The notes below the pieces were generated by a model. The model did not search any database. It saw only the letters and a list, made by a program, of their open reading frames with translations, and had not been told where the DNA came from. A program made the translations under genes and the position numbers. 64,000 nucleotides of DNA from Acanthopleuribacter pedis (GTDB lineage: Bacteria > Acidobacteriota > Holophagae > Acanthopleuribacterales > Acanthopleuribacteraceae): NCBI RefSeq assembly GCF_017377855.1, contig NZ_JAFREP010000005.1, positions 248,001 through 312,000 of the forward strand. Reading direction: 5' to 3'. Shown piece by piece: positions 1 to 8,404 of this stretch (the stretch's first letter is position 1; each line of letters starts with the position of its first letter).

Positions 1-1652
1 ATAAGATCGAGTTAAAGAAGGTTTTTTACGAACCATACACCGCGAAAGAATGGGACCGCCCAGTCCTGGAGCAAATGTTTGCCTATCTGGAACAGAATCC
101 AACGATAACAGTTTGCATTATCCCTCGCATTGATCGATTTACTCGTGGGGGGTCAGATTTCCATTTCTACTTCAAGAATCGGCTCAAACAGATGGGGGTC
201 GAACTGCGAGATGTTCAAAATCGTATCCAGCCTGAACAGAATCTCTTGGCCCACACGGGATTTCAGTATGAATGGTCAGTCGTTTCTCCAAGCAGAAAAG
301 GTGAAGCGGCCGAAGCAGAAGATGCACGGGATTATCGGGTACAGTTTCTGACCAAAACCATCAGTAAACAAATCAGATTGGCAAACAATGGGTACGCGGT
401 GCGTCCTGCACCATTGGGAATGACCAATCAAAAAATTCGGGATGGAGAGGGGAAGAAGCGGTCTATTAGTGTTCCTGACCCGATAGAAGGCGCGTGGCTA
501 CAAAAAATCTTTACCCTCCGAGCCGAGGGAGTTCTATCTGATCAGGAGATCTGTGATCAAGTAAATGCGATGGGTTTCAAAACCAGAGTCCAAGAAGTAC
601 ATGAGCGTTTGACCAGAAAGGTTATAGGAACGAGAGGAGGAAACAAGTTAACCCCAAAACGACTCCAGCGACTTATTGCAAACCCCCGGTATTGCGGTGT
701 AATTCTCGAAAAGTGGAACCAGGGACAGGCGGTATTTGCCTGTGGTACACCGCTGACTACGGTCGAAATATTCAACTTGGCTAACCGAGGAAAAGTCCAT
801 GTTGCCATTAACGAAGACGGTACTCCATCCGTTTCTCACAACCGAAGTCCCTATCAATCTGATGTCAACAATCCTGACTTCCCATATCGTTTCGTTGTTC
901 GTTGTCCAAAGTGCGGTGGCCCATTCAAAGGTTCCTTCGCTCGAGGACGGCATGGAAAACGTTATCCAGGTTATCATTGCAGCAAAGGTCATCGGTATTT
1001 ACGCCTGCCTCAAAGTAAGGTTCATAAAGAAGTAGAGTCTTTCTTCAAAGACACTCAGTTTTCTCTACAGATGCAAAATCTTTTTCGTGAAGTTGCGCTA
1101 GAAACTTGGGAACAAAAGCGCAAAGAGTATGTAGGAACCAGTGAGAATTTCACTCGAACTGTTGCTGAGATTAATCGAGAGCAAAGTTTGTTAGTTGACA
1201 AGATAATATCCACTGAAAACACGGTGGTCAAAAAGATACTTGAAGAAAAAATTGATGAACTGGAACAGCGAAAGAAAAAAGCGAGCAACATCAAAAAAGA
1301 AGCATCGGTTTCAAAGGAGGAGATCGAAGCCTATCTGTCAAGCATTGAGAAGATAATGAATAATCCAGAGAAAATGTTGGTCGAACCCTCAAATCAGCAG
1401 GTAATAAGGCGAATTTGGAGCATTGCCTTTGAAGAGTTGCCAACCTATGAGGAAATATGTGGTCGAACCCCGAAGTTATCGCTTGCTTTTGAGCTTTGCA
1501 GCGATTCTAAAAGGTCAAAAAATACGTTGGTAGCCCCTTTGAGAAAAAAGTGGAACCAATTTATCTCTCAAGTAAAGCAGTTTTTCTCTGGTGTTAAGGA
1601 GCCGTGTTCGGACTTTATAAGTTATCAAGACCGTAGCATACAACCATCTTGA
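1..1652 (+). CDS. Large serine recombinase, 5' end outside the window
   Basis: The reading frame is open from base 3 with no stop, so the gene starts upstream of the window; an internal Met lies at base 75. What remains is the end of the resolvase catalytic domain (IIPRIDRFTRGG, the usual xxDRxxR stretch), then a Recombinase domain, a zinc-ribbon region (CPKCGG, then a second Cys/His pair in YHCSKGHRY), and a long Lys/Glu-rich coiled coil near 1120-1400. This order is typical of large serine integrases that move phages and integrative elements. The catalytic serine would be N-terminal and is not visible. A tyrosine recombinase follows 50 bp downstream on the same strand. Function is confident; whether it is active cannot be judged. 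Confidence 0.9.
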   Translation, partial: KIELKKVFYEPYTAKEWDRPVLEQMFAYLEQNPTITVCIIPRIDRFTRGGSDFHFYFKNRLKQMGVELRDVQNRIQPEQNLLAHTGFQYEWSVVSPSRKGEAAEAEDARDYRVQFLTKTISKQIRLANNGYAVRPAPLGMTNQKIRDGEGKKRSISVPDPIEGAWLQKIFTLRAEGVLSDQEICDQVNAMGFKTRVQEVHERLTRKVIGTRGGNKLTPKRLQRLIANPRYCGVILEKWNQGQAVFACGTPLTTVEIFNLANRGKVHVAINEDGTPSVSHNRSPYQSDVNNPDFPYRFVVRCPKCGGPFKGSFARGRHGKRYPGYHCSKGHRYLRLPQSKVHKEVESFFKDTQFSLQMQNLFREVALETWEQKRKEYVGTSENFTRTVAEINREQSLLVDKIISTENTVVKKILEEKIDELEQRKKKASNIKKEASVSKEEIEAYLSSIEKIMNNPEKMLVEPSNQQVIRRIWSIAFEELPTYEEICGRTPKLSLAFELCSDSKRSKNTLVAPLRKKWNQFISQVKQFFSGVKEPCSDFISYQDRSIQPS

Positions 1653-1702
1653 AAATCAAATGGTTGAAATAATCGGTCGTTTTTTAATTTAACTTATTTA
1701 AA

Positions 1703-2329
1703 ATGATTAATGACAACCAACCAAAAAGATCTACTTGCAAGAACCCAAATCACCCCAAGAAGGGTTCATCTATAAAGGTCGAGCCCATTCGAGAACGAAG
1801 CGCAATCAATGGGATTAAAAGCAACCTCAGTGGCAGCCCGCGAAACCTATTGCTGTTCACCTTGGGCATCAATACCGCGTTCCGTGCCAATGAGCTGCTT
1901 TTCATCAAGGCAGGGCAAGTCCGCTATTTGAAGCCAGGTGACGACCTTGAGATCAAGCTAAGCAAGACAAAGACATACCGGAGGGTGACCATCAACCAGG
2001 CCGTAACCGATGCCTTGGGAAACTTCTTTCGTAAGGAGCGACCGGACGATGGCGAATGGATATTTAAGAGCAAACAAACAGGGGGTCCACTGAAAGTCAG
2101 CACCCTCTCGAACATGGTGAAATCATGGTGTCGCGGTGTGGGCTTGGCTGGGAATTACGCGAGCCACACTTTGAGAAAGACTTGGGGCTACTGGCAGAGA
2201 ACAGAGTGCGACACCCCAATTCCCCTATTGATGGCCGCTTACGGGCACTCCAACCAAAGGCAGACCCTGTCCTACCTGTGTATTCAGGATAAGGAAATCG
2301 CCGGAATCTACATGAGCCTGGTGCTTTAG
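1703..2329 (+). CDS. Compact tyrosine recombinase (phage-integrase family)
   Basis: 208 residues, nearly all catalytic domain. The expected active-site residues are present in order: Arg in NTAFRANELL, Lys in SKTKTYRR, His-x-x-Arg in SHTLRKTWGY, His in YGHSNQRQ, and the nucleophile Tyr in QTLSYLCIQ. There is no separate N-terminal core-binding domain; small integrases of about 190-210 residues ending in the TLxYLCI pattern are known to me as a distinct compact group, so this is probably full length and not a fragment. No Shine-Dalgarno sequence precedes the ATG; the leader is AT-rich. It lies between a serine recombinase and an acidic unknown gene with short gaps, so the three may be co-transcribed. 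Confidence 0.88.
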   Translation: MINDNQPKRSTCKNPNHPKKGSSIKVEPIRERSAINGIKSNLSGSPRNLLLFTLGINTAFRANELLFIKAGQVRYLKPGDDLEIKLSKTKTYRRVTINQAVTDALGNFFRKERPDDGEWIFKSKQTGGPLKVSTLSNMVKSWCRGVGLAGNYASHTLRKTWGYWQRTECDTPIPLLMAAYGHSNQRQTLSYLCIQDKEIAGIYMSLVL

Positions 2330-2374
2330 AGAGAGCTCCCGGAAAAAAATTTTTTTCATTTTTCAATTCACCCT

Positions 2375-2902
2375 ATGAATCACTTTTCATACGAAGTCCA
2401 ACAAGCAGTGGAAAGTCAGGCTACCGCTTTGATTGAGAACGCCATCTTCGACAAAGAAGACGATGCGACCTTGGAGGACCTCATCGAATACATCAGAGAA
2501 GAATATTTGGACGCAACCAACGTAGTTGGAGTAAGCCTCGATGACCGGGTACGGGTCATAATGGAGCATGACGAAGGAATAATTCCCGAAACCCTATCCT
2601 GTGAGAACCTACTCTGGGACATTGAAAATGCGGCATCGGTAGCGCTTCACTTGGAATCCGAAAGGATGGCCTGTGAGCTGTTGGAAAAGCTGGCAGAGCT
2701 TCTTGATGAGCTCGACCTTAAATTCGATCAGGTGAGCAACTCAGATCCCTTCGAGCGCTTCCCTCCAAGCACAGTCAGCGACCAGAGAGGCCACCAGGTT
2801 TATGAATACCGAAATTGCGATGGGATCGACGCCGACGTCTGGCACCTAGAGGGCTTTCTCATAAACCTGTATCTGTGTTTGGAGGTAAATGAGGAGGAGT
2901 GA
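2375..2902 (+). CDS. Unknown acidic protein next to the recombinases
   Basis: 175 residues, strongly acidic throughout (ends NEEE) and predicted helical, with no signal peptide or membrane segment. I do not recognise a family. It starts 45 bp after the tyrosine recombinase stop, same strand, with no obvious ribosome binding site (the leader is AT-rich, like that of the recombinase gene). It could be an accessory factor of the integrative element, but nothing in the sequence proves that. Confidence 0.6.
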   Translation: MNHFSYEVQQAVESQATALIENAIFDKEDDATLEDLIEYIREEYLDATNVVGVSLDDRVRVIMEHDEGIIPETLSCENLLWDIENAASVALHLESERMACELLEKLAELLDELDLKFDQVSNSDPFERFPPSTVSDQRGHQVYEYRNCDGIDADVWHLEGFLINLYLCLEVNEEE

Positions 2903-2988
2903 CACACCTAAAAGAGCGCATATAGCAAAGAAAATCACCTGGCCTGAGGAAAATACATATAGATAACCAAGATATCAGAAGGAAAAAA

Positions 2989-3138
2989 TTGAAAACAAAA
3001 GGGAAGGCAGGTGGCAAACTGGTAAGATGGTGGAACGACCTCCACCTTAACCAATCCGTGCCGTCTGCCAAAGTAGCAGGCCAACCTGGCCCAACATTTG
3101 CCGAGAAGAGTGAACGACTTAAGGCACCCACACGCTAA
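2989..3138 (+). CDS. Possible 49-residue basic peptide
   Basis: A TTG codon at 2989 is preceded by AGAAGGA at 2977-2983 with good spacing and opens 49 codons to TAA at 3136. The product is basic with Trp and Pro (LVRWWNDLHLN, SVPSAKVAGQPGP). No family recognised. The remainder of 2903-3269 shows nothing I can call. The good ribosome binding site is the only positive evidence. Confidence 0.3.
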   Translation: MKTKGKAGGKLVRWWNDLHLNQSVPSAKVAGQPGPTFAEKSERLKAPTR

Positions 3139-3269
3139 CTCATGCTTTTGGAAAAAAGCACGAAAGAAAGTTTTTTCATGATGGAATCAAAAGAATAATC
3201 GCTATTAGTTTTTAATCGATCCTAAAAAATGGTTCATTTTAGAGAAGCAAAAAGTGAAGGTGGGTAAAA

Positions 3270-3632
3270 ATGGATGAAACTGCGTCTGGTGTTAAGTGGT
3301 GGAAGCCGGTGCTTCTTACTTTTGTATTAGGCTTAGCGGGTTCTCTTATATTAATAATTTGGAAGAACCCAAATGGCGATCCTATACCTCCTGAATGCAC
3401 GGAATGGAGTGAGCTTAGTGCCGCTGATTGCTGTCACTGCACTGGGGATAAACTTGATGAAGGGGTTGTGGATAATTTAGCCCAAGCTAAGTCCCGTGCG
3501 GAGATGGTGAATGCTACATGCCTTATCTGGCAAACAACAAAAAATTTTGCAGCATATGACGGAAAACGAGTACAAGGATGCAATGGCTGTACTGCCCGCG
3601 TGACTCATGCTCTTGACAGAATATGTAAGTGA
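3270..3632 (+). CDS. Small membrane-anchored Cys-rich protein
   Basis: 120 residues. One N-terminal membrane segment (residues about 12-31, PVLLTFVLGLAGSLILII) is followed by an exposed domain with seven cysteines, including CCHC and CNGC motifs, suggesting disulphides or metal binding outside the membrane. The ATG is preceded by GAAGGTGGG, a good ribosome binding site. No family recognised. Confidence 0.6.
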   Translation: MDETASGVKWWKPVLLTFVLGLAGSLILIIWKNPNGDPIPPECTEWSELSAADCCHCTGDKLDEGVVDNLAQAKSRAEMVNATCLIWQTTKNFAAYDGKRVQGCNGCTARVTHALDRICK

Positions 3633-3686
3633 AAGAAGCAAGTAGTACTCTTTCCATTTAGTGATTGACTTGAAGATAAATCCGTA

Positions 3687-4097
3687 ATGAGGCAATGGCG
3701 TTTTGGTTTAAAATCGAAGAAAATGGCTAAATTCGATATTTCCTTTAACAGCGGGCGTCATAGATTCTCGTTGCGAGAATCTATGACGCTATTTTCAATA
3801 ATCGAAAAGCTTCTGGCTCTTTCTAATGAAGATCGTCCATGCCATGAATCGGAGATAAACAAGAAGCTGCCTTGGGATGCATGGATTGACCTGCTTGAAA
3901 AATTCAAAATAGAAAATGGCCACCTCTGCGTACCACAAAGGTATGTTTCAGGTGGAGCCAAATTAGGGATTTGGGTCTCGCAACAAAGAAGCAAAAAGCA
4001 AGCGGGAAAACTATCTGAACAAGAAATTGCTCGGTTGGAGGCTTTTCCGGGCTGGAAACGGAAAGTATTAAAAAGTCAATCTTCTCGTAATAAATAA
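3687..4097 (+). CDS. Single helicase-associated (HA) domain protein
   Basis: The C-terminal half (about residues 64-122) matches the helicase-associated domain pattern: W..LL.KFK.ENGHLCVP.RY....KLG.WV.QQR..... .KLS.QEIARLEAFPGW. HA domains normally occur as several copies at the C-terminus of restriction-like or stress helicases; here a single copy stands alone without a helicase, so it is either a free-standing protein or a remnant. Starts are possible at 3687, 3723 (preceded by GAAGA) or 3783; only the last would leave the hairpin at 3755-3789 mostly out of the coding part. Confidence 0.6.
   Translation: MRQWRFGLKSKKMAKFDISFNSGRHRFSLRESMTLFSIIEKLLALSNEDRPCHESEINKKLPWDAWIDLLEKFKIENGHLCVPQRYVSGGAKLGIWVSQQRSKKQAGKLSEQEIARLEAFPGWKRKVLKSQSSRNK
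3755..3789. repeat. Perfect 16-bp inverted repeat with 3-nt loop
   Basis: GCGTCATAGATTCTCG, loop TTG, then the exact reverse complement. It sits inside the frame of the HA-domain gene and overlaps an in-frame ATG at 3783. There is no T-run, so it is not a normal terminator. It could be a recombination or binding site, an RNA hairpin controlling translation, or the scar of an inversion. Confidence 0.9.
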
Positions 4098-4175
4098 ACG
4101 TTCATGAGTGGTTGAGATAGCCAACTTATAACTAATAGTTGGATTGTACATGAAGAGGTGTTTACGTAAACGACT

Positions 4176-4916
4176 TCAAGAAAGAATGTTTATATTTTTT
4201 AGCAACAAAGAACCTAAGTTCGTAATTCTTGGATTGGAATACTCGGGTTCTCCTTGTGTATTAAATTTTGGCAAGCCGGTCTTTTTGTCAATTTTAAATC
4301 TTCTCTTAACCAATCCCAGGCGCTCTAAATGTTCCCGATAACTAGATTGAATTGCTGCGCGATCCACATCTTGCTGTGGTGAAGTTATATGCACATGAAT
4401 GCGCTGTATAACCTTCTTATGTCTCTCATAGAAGTTCTCGTCCTTGTTCGCACCAGAGTTGGCGTAAAACTTTAAAAATATAATCTCCTGTTCGTTTAGT
4501 TCGGCGATCAACTTGAGCAGAACTTTAGAGTTGGAATATTCTATTCTTTCTGCACTGATTCCGTTAGCCAATATATCTGCAATATATCCTCGTTTCACTT
4601 GACTCATTGCGCGAGAAGCATGAATAAAGGCTTCTTCAAAAAGATCAATACATTCATGATTAGATACTTGCTCAGCTAAGACTTTTTCTTCAATTAGACT
4701 TAGGCGTTGCTCTAGCGCTTTTAAAAATTCCCCAAAACGGTCAAGTCTTTGATTTGGGATAATGCTACCAGCAATTTCGCTAAGCAAGGATCCTCCGACA
4801 GGAATCATGCCAAGCACACCCTTTGTGACAGTAGTTAAATGATCAAACTTGTTGTTCTTGTTTATGTCTTTGTTCAAATCAATTCTCCGTGTTTCGAAAA
4901 TTAAAAATAATGCCAT
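4176..4916 (-). CDS. Unknown partner protein coupled to the HNH nuclease
   Basis: 246 residues from the ATG at 4916, which overlaps the TGA of the upstream nuclease as TGATG, a classic translational-coupling junction; an in-frame ATG at 4961 would add 15 residues. The N-terminus is hydrophobic (ALFLIF), and a Gly-rich amphipathic stretch follows (KGVLGMIPVGGSLLSEIAGS, then IIPNQRLDR), then a helical region and a charged C-terminus. I recall similar Gly-rich, PNQR-containing segments in uncharacterised proteins near defence genes, but cannot name a family. Coupling to a restriction enzyme suggests it acts in the same defence unit. Confidence 0.65.
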   Translation of the reverse strand: MALFLIFETRRIDLNKDINKNNKFDHLTTVTKGVLGMIPVGGSLLSEIAGSIIPNQRLDRFGEFLKALEQRLSLIEEKVLAEQVSNHECIDLFEEAFIHASRAMSQVKRGYIADILANGISAERIEYSNSKVLLKLIAELNEQEIIFLKFYANSGANKDENFYERHKKVIQRIHVHITSPQQDVDRAAIQSSYREHLERLGLVKRRFKIDKKTGLPKFNTQGEPEYSNPRITNLGSLLLKNINILS

Positions 4917-5866
4917 CAAAAGTGTCGCGCAGGAAAACGAAATACCTCTTCTGAGTGCCATTTGATATATTCTTCAGCAATCCGTGGGAACCCATTTTGC
5001 GGCGGGTGGTACCTCTTCCCAGAGAATTGAAGAATAAGCTCTTTGACACGTTCTCCGCCATGAAGATGCTGTGAAACAGTGATCTGGTGACCGAGGGTTA
5101 TTCCCATTACACCGCGGTCAAACATTTTGTGGTGGAAATTACACAAGAGCAATCCATTTTCTGGAGCATCAGGACCCTCCGCCTTTCTCCACTTAACGTG
5201 CGCGGCCTCTAGGCCAACCGTGGCGTTTCCGAGCTTTCCGTCAAATCCACATACGCAACATCGCCGCTCGTAAATCCGAAGCATGGTACTCCTGAAATCA
5301 TTGTTGATTAGATCGCCGAGCCGTTTATAGGCGCGGGGCATTCCTATTGCAGCGAAGATGTCCTCATGCATAGAAGGCGGAAATTGTTCCTCAAGAAGGT
5401 AGGTGGCAATTTGGAATAGAAGACCTTGGTTCTGCTGGAGTACTTGATGAGCTTCAAGGCAAAACCCGGCATTTGCCTTGACCTCTACCAGTACATTTTT
5501 GGGTACATCGCCTTTTCGAACTCTTGTTCCCCGTGCAGCAATGGCTTTCTCCCTTTCAGGTATTTCCCAAAAATTCCCATCATTTTGCAATCGCCAAAAA
5601 GGATATTCTGGGTGGTACGATTTTCGTTGTGGCCCAAAGTTAATTAAGAGGTCTTCCAATTCTGAGTAAAGGACCTCAAACGGTGTCAATCGCTGTTCAC
5701 CGCGTGCAACTCTGGCTAATGCAAGCAGCAACAACAAAGGCTTGTGTGGGGCACGTTTATCCCCACGCTTCCAAATGGACACAGTCTTTATTTGCTGGGT
5801 TAGGCTTTTAGGATTCATTGTGATCCCAGCTCCGTTTAGAGTGACGCGGTTGAGAGATCTCTCCAT
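4916..5866 (-). CDS. SBD-HNH type IV restriction endonuclease (phosphorothioate-sensing type)
   Basis: 316 residues from the ATG at 5866; the ATG at 5818 is an alternative start that removes 16 residues without family character. The N-terminal half matches the sulfur-binding domain of ScoMcrA-like enzymes: KRAPHKPLLLLLALAR, then INFGP and HPEYPFWRLQNDG. The C-terminal half is an HNH nuclease: CCVCG, GLEAAHVKW, then ENGLLLCNFHH. In that family the first domain binds phosphorothioate-modified DNA and the second cuts it; related SBDs may bind unmodified DNA, so the target here is inferred. No dnd or ssp modification gene is in the window, which fits a stand-alone type IV enzyme against modified foreign DNA. 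Confidence 0.85.
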   Translation of the reverse strand: MERSLNRVTLNGAGITMNPKSLTQQIKTVSIWKRGDKRAPHKPLLLLLALARVARGEQRLTPFEVLYSELEDLLINFGPQRKSYHPEYPFWRLQNDGNFWEIPEREKAIAARGTRVRKGDVPKNVLVEVKANAGFCLEAHQVLQQNQGLLFQIATYLLEEQFPPSMHEDIFAAIGMPRAYKRLGDLINNDFRSTMLRIYERRCCVCGFDGKLGNATVGLEAAHVKWRKAEGPDAPENGLLLCNFHHKMFDRGVMGITLGHQITVSQHLHGGERVKELILQFSGKRYHPPQNGFPRIAEEYIKWHSEEVFRFPARHF

Positions 5867-6212
5867 TTTAACTCATCGAGCTATCGGCGCCCCTTAAAAC
5901 CAAATCTCCTCAATGTTCCCAACTTTCCCTCAAAAGTTGGGCCTGCCAATCCACTGACGTAGACCAAGGTCCCCCAGAAGCCAAGGCCTTTCAGCCCGCA
6001 GGCCGAGACTAACGAGCTCTCTGTAGTTGATCTAGCAACTCGCTAAGCGAAACTTCATCACAAAACCTTGCACCCTGAATGGCCTTGGCTGGTTTCCAAC
6101 TCCTCGTTAAGACTTGAGATCTCCCATCCGATTAAGGTGATCGCAAGAGACTTTTTCAAATCTACCTGAATGCCGCAGCTTGACACTCTGTTTCGTGAAG
6201 GGTTAAATAAGG
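5867..6212. other. Non-coding spacer with one dispersed hairpin motif
   Basis: No gene seen. It holds the inverted repeat CCCAACTTT-ccctca-AAAGTTGGG at about 5918-5941, one of four related copies in the island (see the entries at about 8540, 10950 and 14125). Confidence 0.6.
5918..5941. repeat. Dispersed hairpin motif, copy 1
   Basis: CCCAACTTT / AAAGTTGGG with a 6-nt loop is a perfect 9-bp stem. Flanking bases (caatgtt before, cctgccaa after) also match the copy near 14125 read on the other strand. Confidence 0.6.
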
Positions 6213-6623
6213 TTGAAAGTTTTCTCAATACCCTTGAAAAAAAGAATTAAAGCCCTGATTGCTTGTCTTTCGCTAAGCCTGTTTCCCCTGGTGTTATTTT
6301 TGATCACAGAGCTTTCGCGAGACTTTGAATGCGAGAAACCAGTTGTTGACCAGTTGAACTGTTGGGACACTTTCACTCCACAATTCATGGAAGGTTTTTA
6401 TCTGATTTCAAACAAAATTATGACGTGGTACACACTGGGTGACGTAACAAACACTCTCTCAGGTTACATTCCTTATCACTTCAGAATAAAATTCCACACA
6501 GAACTTAACTTTGCAGGATTCGGCTTGCTTGTCCTGTTGTGGTCCAGCATTTTATTTGTCCTTTATGAAACCTTACTTTTTGTTTTTCGCTCGCTGAATA
6601 AAAAAGGAGCCCGTTTGAGTTAG
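6213..6623 (+). CDS. Small two-helix membrane protein
   Basis: 136 residues from a TTG with GAAGGG upstream. One helix at about 14-32 (ACLSLSLFPLVLFLITEL), a loop of about 65 residues with two cysteines, and a second helix at about 101-126 (FGLLVLLWSSILFVLYETLL). The loop should be outside the cytoplasm. It converges with a secreted amidase-like gene. The design resembles the protein at 12358-12780, though I cannot show homology. Family unknown. Confidence 0.55.
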   Translation: MKVFSIPLKKRIKALIACLSLSLFPLVLFLITELSRDFECEKPVVDQLNCWDTFTPQFMEGFYLISNKIMTWYTLGDVTNTLSGYIPYHFRIKFHTELNFAGFGLLVLLWSSILFVLYETLLFVFRSLNKKGARLS

Positions 6624-6629
6624 GCTCCT
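6605..6629. terminator. Candidate terminator
   Basis: AGGAGCC / GGCTCCT stem with an 11-nt loop overlapping the stop of the membrane-protein gene, between two convergent genes. The run after it is only moderately T-rich (CTGATTCTTTC). Confidence 0.4.
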
Positions 6630-6672
6630 CTGATTCTTTCTTACTGTTAAGTCAAATTAAGCGACTGTATGG

Positions 6673-7362
6673 CTATAGCCCTTCAGGGTTGTAGTCCAAA
6701 GGTCTGTACACATAAAATAAGGCATCGTAATTATGCTCTTCATTCAAGTCGCCAAGCCCTTTGTGTAGCCGATTATTTGATTGATAGGTCACCCTTATTT
6801 CATTGTATCCCCAACGCCAACTTTCATATTTGGTGACGATCATTGCGTGGTCGATACTCCCATTTCCTTCCCAGTCAACGAAAATAATGTCTCCAACGCG
6901 AACTTTTGTGTATTCCATGAAGTCGCTTGAGGTATCGTGGGTGATGTATTGAAAATGTAGTCCTTTGTAGTGAGATGGATTGTGTACCGCATATTCGTAT
7001 AGTTTGGCAGCGCCAGTCCAGGCCGGTCCTCGATCTCCGTCATTGTGAAAGAACCACTCATAATAGCTTCCAGAATTCCGATCAGTATCGAAATCAAAAC
7101 GTTCTTGAAAAACCTTCTTCGGGCTAGTTGTTTGAATAAAACCAGCAACCAAGCATTGGCTCACGAAATTAGTGCAGTTTCCACCTTCAGTTTCGCCATC
7201 ATAATCAGTGAAAGGGTTTTGAGAAGAACCGTTTCCGTATGCCAGGTTGTAATTTTTAATTGCGTAAGCAGCGGCATAAGCCGCATTGTATTCTTCGTAA
7301 TCATCCGCATAGCCTAAGCTCAAAGTGGATAATACAAAAAGAATTTGAATCAAAACTTTCAT
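6673..7362 (-). CDS. Exported amidase-domain protein (NlpC/P60-like, Amidase_6 type)
   Basis: 229 residues. A signal peptide (MKVLIQILFVLSTLSLGYA) is followed by the pattern of the putative amidase domain: YNAAYAAAYAIKNYNLAY, the nucleophile motif GGNCTNFVSQCL, Trp-rich WFFHNDGDRGPAWTGAAKLYEY, GDIIFVDW and the His motif DHAMIVT. Papain-like Cys/His enzymes of this type often act on peptidoglycan or peptides; the substrate is inferred only. It is probably periplasmic or secreted. The gene converges with a two-helix membrane protein gene. Confidence 0.8.
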   Translation of the reverse strand: MKVLIQILFVLSTLSLGYADDYEEYNAAYAAAYAIKNYNLAYGNGSSQNPFTDYDGETEGGNCTNFVSQCLVAGFIQTTSPKKVFQERFDFDTDRNSGSYYEWFFHNDGDRGPAWTGAAKLYEYAVHNPSHYKGLHFQYITHDTSSDFMEYTKVRVGDIIFVDWEGNGSIDHAMIVTKYESWRWGYNEIRVTYQSNNRLHKGLGDLNEEHNYDALFYVYRPLDYNPEGL

Positions 7363-7828
7363 TATTTTAATCCTTTTGATTGTTGAATTTTTAACGTCGC
7401 TCAGTCGTGAGCAAAAGGAAGGACTAAAAGGACAGGTCTAAAAATGAGAAGCATCTGCCTGTAAGTGAGCCAGTGGCCAAAACGATGTATCTCGATCTGC
7501 CGTTCTCTGGCATCCGGCAAAAGGGCAATCAAGAGTTGGTGGATTCCTTTTTTAAGAAGAACGGAAAGTGGCTGAACCTGACCCAGATTTATTCACGGTC
7601 AGCGGTTGAATTCCGATCCTCCTACGGAAAAGAAAAACCACTCTTCATAAATAGAAACGTTTTTGGCGGTCAGATTTTTCATATTTTCTTGATCTGTCAT
7701 TTTTTTTGAGATGAAGGAGGGCTCTTGTTGCTTGGAAGGAGGCTGGGTAAGCATTTAGGACAGGTTTCTCCTTCGATGAAAATTGAGAATCCTCTCCTTG
7801 AGGGTTTCTCGCGGGTCAGATGGTGACC
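7363..7828. other. Non-coding stretch upstream of the first toxin-antitoxin module
   Basis: No convincing gene. A frame at 7473-7709 (78 codons) resembles nothing known and lacks a ribosome binding site; it may be a remnant. Confidence 0.4.
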
Positions 7829-7856
7829 TTGACGTTGGCCGTGGAGAGCGTATCAT
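7829..7856 (+). promoter_or_regulatory. Sigma70-type promoter of the left TA module
   Basis: TTGACG (7829-7834), 16-bp spacer, TATCAT (7851-7856). The antitoxin ATG is at 7863, about where transcription should start, so the mRNA may be leaderless; no Shine-Dalgarno is present. The second module (11570-11597, minus strand) keeps the same two hexamers and spacing although the spacer sequence has diverged. Confidence 0.65.
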
Positions 7857-7862
7857 GACGGC

Positions 7863-8117
7863 ATGAACCTCAAAGCAATTCAAAGGGCTATCGAAGACAG
7901 CGTCCATGCCGGTGCATTTGAATCTGCCGATGAAGCGCTGACCTTCGCGATCACGTCACTGAAATGCGCGGCTACGCAAAGCGCCTCGCCAGAATACGAC
8001 GAGTGGAAAAGAAAAGAATTGGACAAGGCTATTGCCGAAGCTGACCGAGGCGAGGTAATCCCACACGATATCGTAATGCGGGAAATCGAGGAGATATTTC
8101 ACCCACAGAAGGCTTGA
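7863..8117 (+). CDS. ParD-like antitoxin, left copy
   Basis: 84 residues: a short N-terminal helical part (MNLKAIQRAIEDSVHAGAFE) of the kind that precedes ParD-type dimer domains, an Ala-rich middle, and an acidic tail (REIEEIFHP) suited to covering a basic toxin. It overlaps the next gene as TTGA (toxin start TTG at 8114, antitoxin stop TGA at 8115-8117). The ParD assignment rests on size, partner and layout; the fold itself is inferred. A near-identical gene lies at 11309-11563 on the opposite strand. Confidence 0.8.
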   Translation: MNLKAIQRAIEDSVHAGAFESADEALTFAITSLKCAATQSASPEYDEWKRKELDKAIAEADRGEVIPHDIVMREIEEIFHPQKA

Positions 8118-8404
8118 GGCTTGTTTGGACATCAACAGCAAGGAAAAGCATGCGGACAATCACCGCCTACCTAGCCGCAAAGAATCCCGCTGCGGCCCTG
8201 GAAGTGGTATCGCGTGTTTCGGCCTCAATCGAATCGTTATTGATCTTCCCGCAAAAGGGACGACCGGCGAAGACTGGTTCCCGAGAGTTGGTCATTCCAA
8301 AAACATCCTACATCGTGCCTTACCGCATCAATGGAGACAAAATTGAACTTCTACACATCTTCCATACTCATCGAAGGCCGCCGAGGCAATGGGAAGCTGC
8401 ATGA
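8114..8404 (+). CDS. ParE/RelE-superfamily toxin, left copy
   Basis: 96 residues with the ParE layout: WTSTARKSMRTITAYLAAKN (N-terminal strand and helix), RVSASIESLLIFPQKGRPAK, then strands ELVIPKTSYIVPYRI and IELLHIFHTHRRPP. ParE-type toxins poison DNA gyrase and RelE-type ones cut mRNA; the sequence alone does not tell which applies. The TTG start overlaps the antitoxin stop, so translation is coupled. A second copy lies at 11022-11312. Confidence 0.88.
   Translation: MRLVWTSTARKSMRTITAYLAAKNPAAALEVVSRVSASIESLLIFPQKGRPAKTGSRELVIPKTSYIVPYRINGDKIELLHIFHTHRRPPRQWEAA

Noticed and set aside
4144..4341. 65-residue plus-strand frame
   Set aside because: Antisense to the end of the restriction-enzyme partner gene; no start signal.
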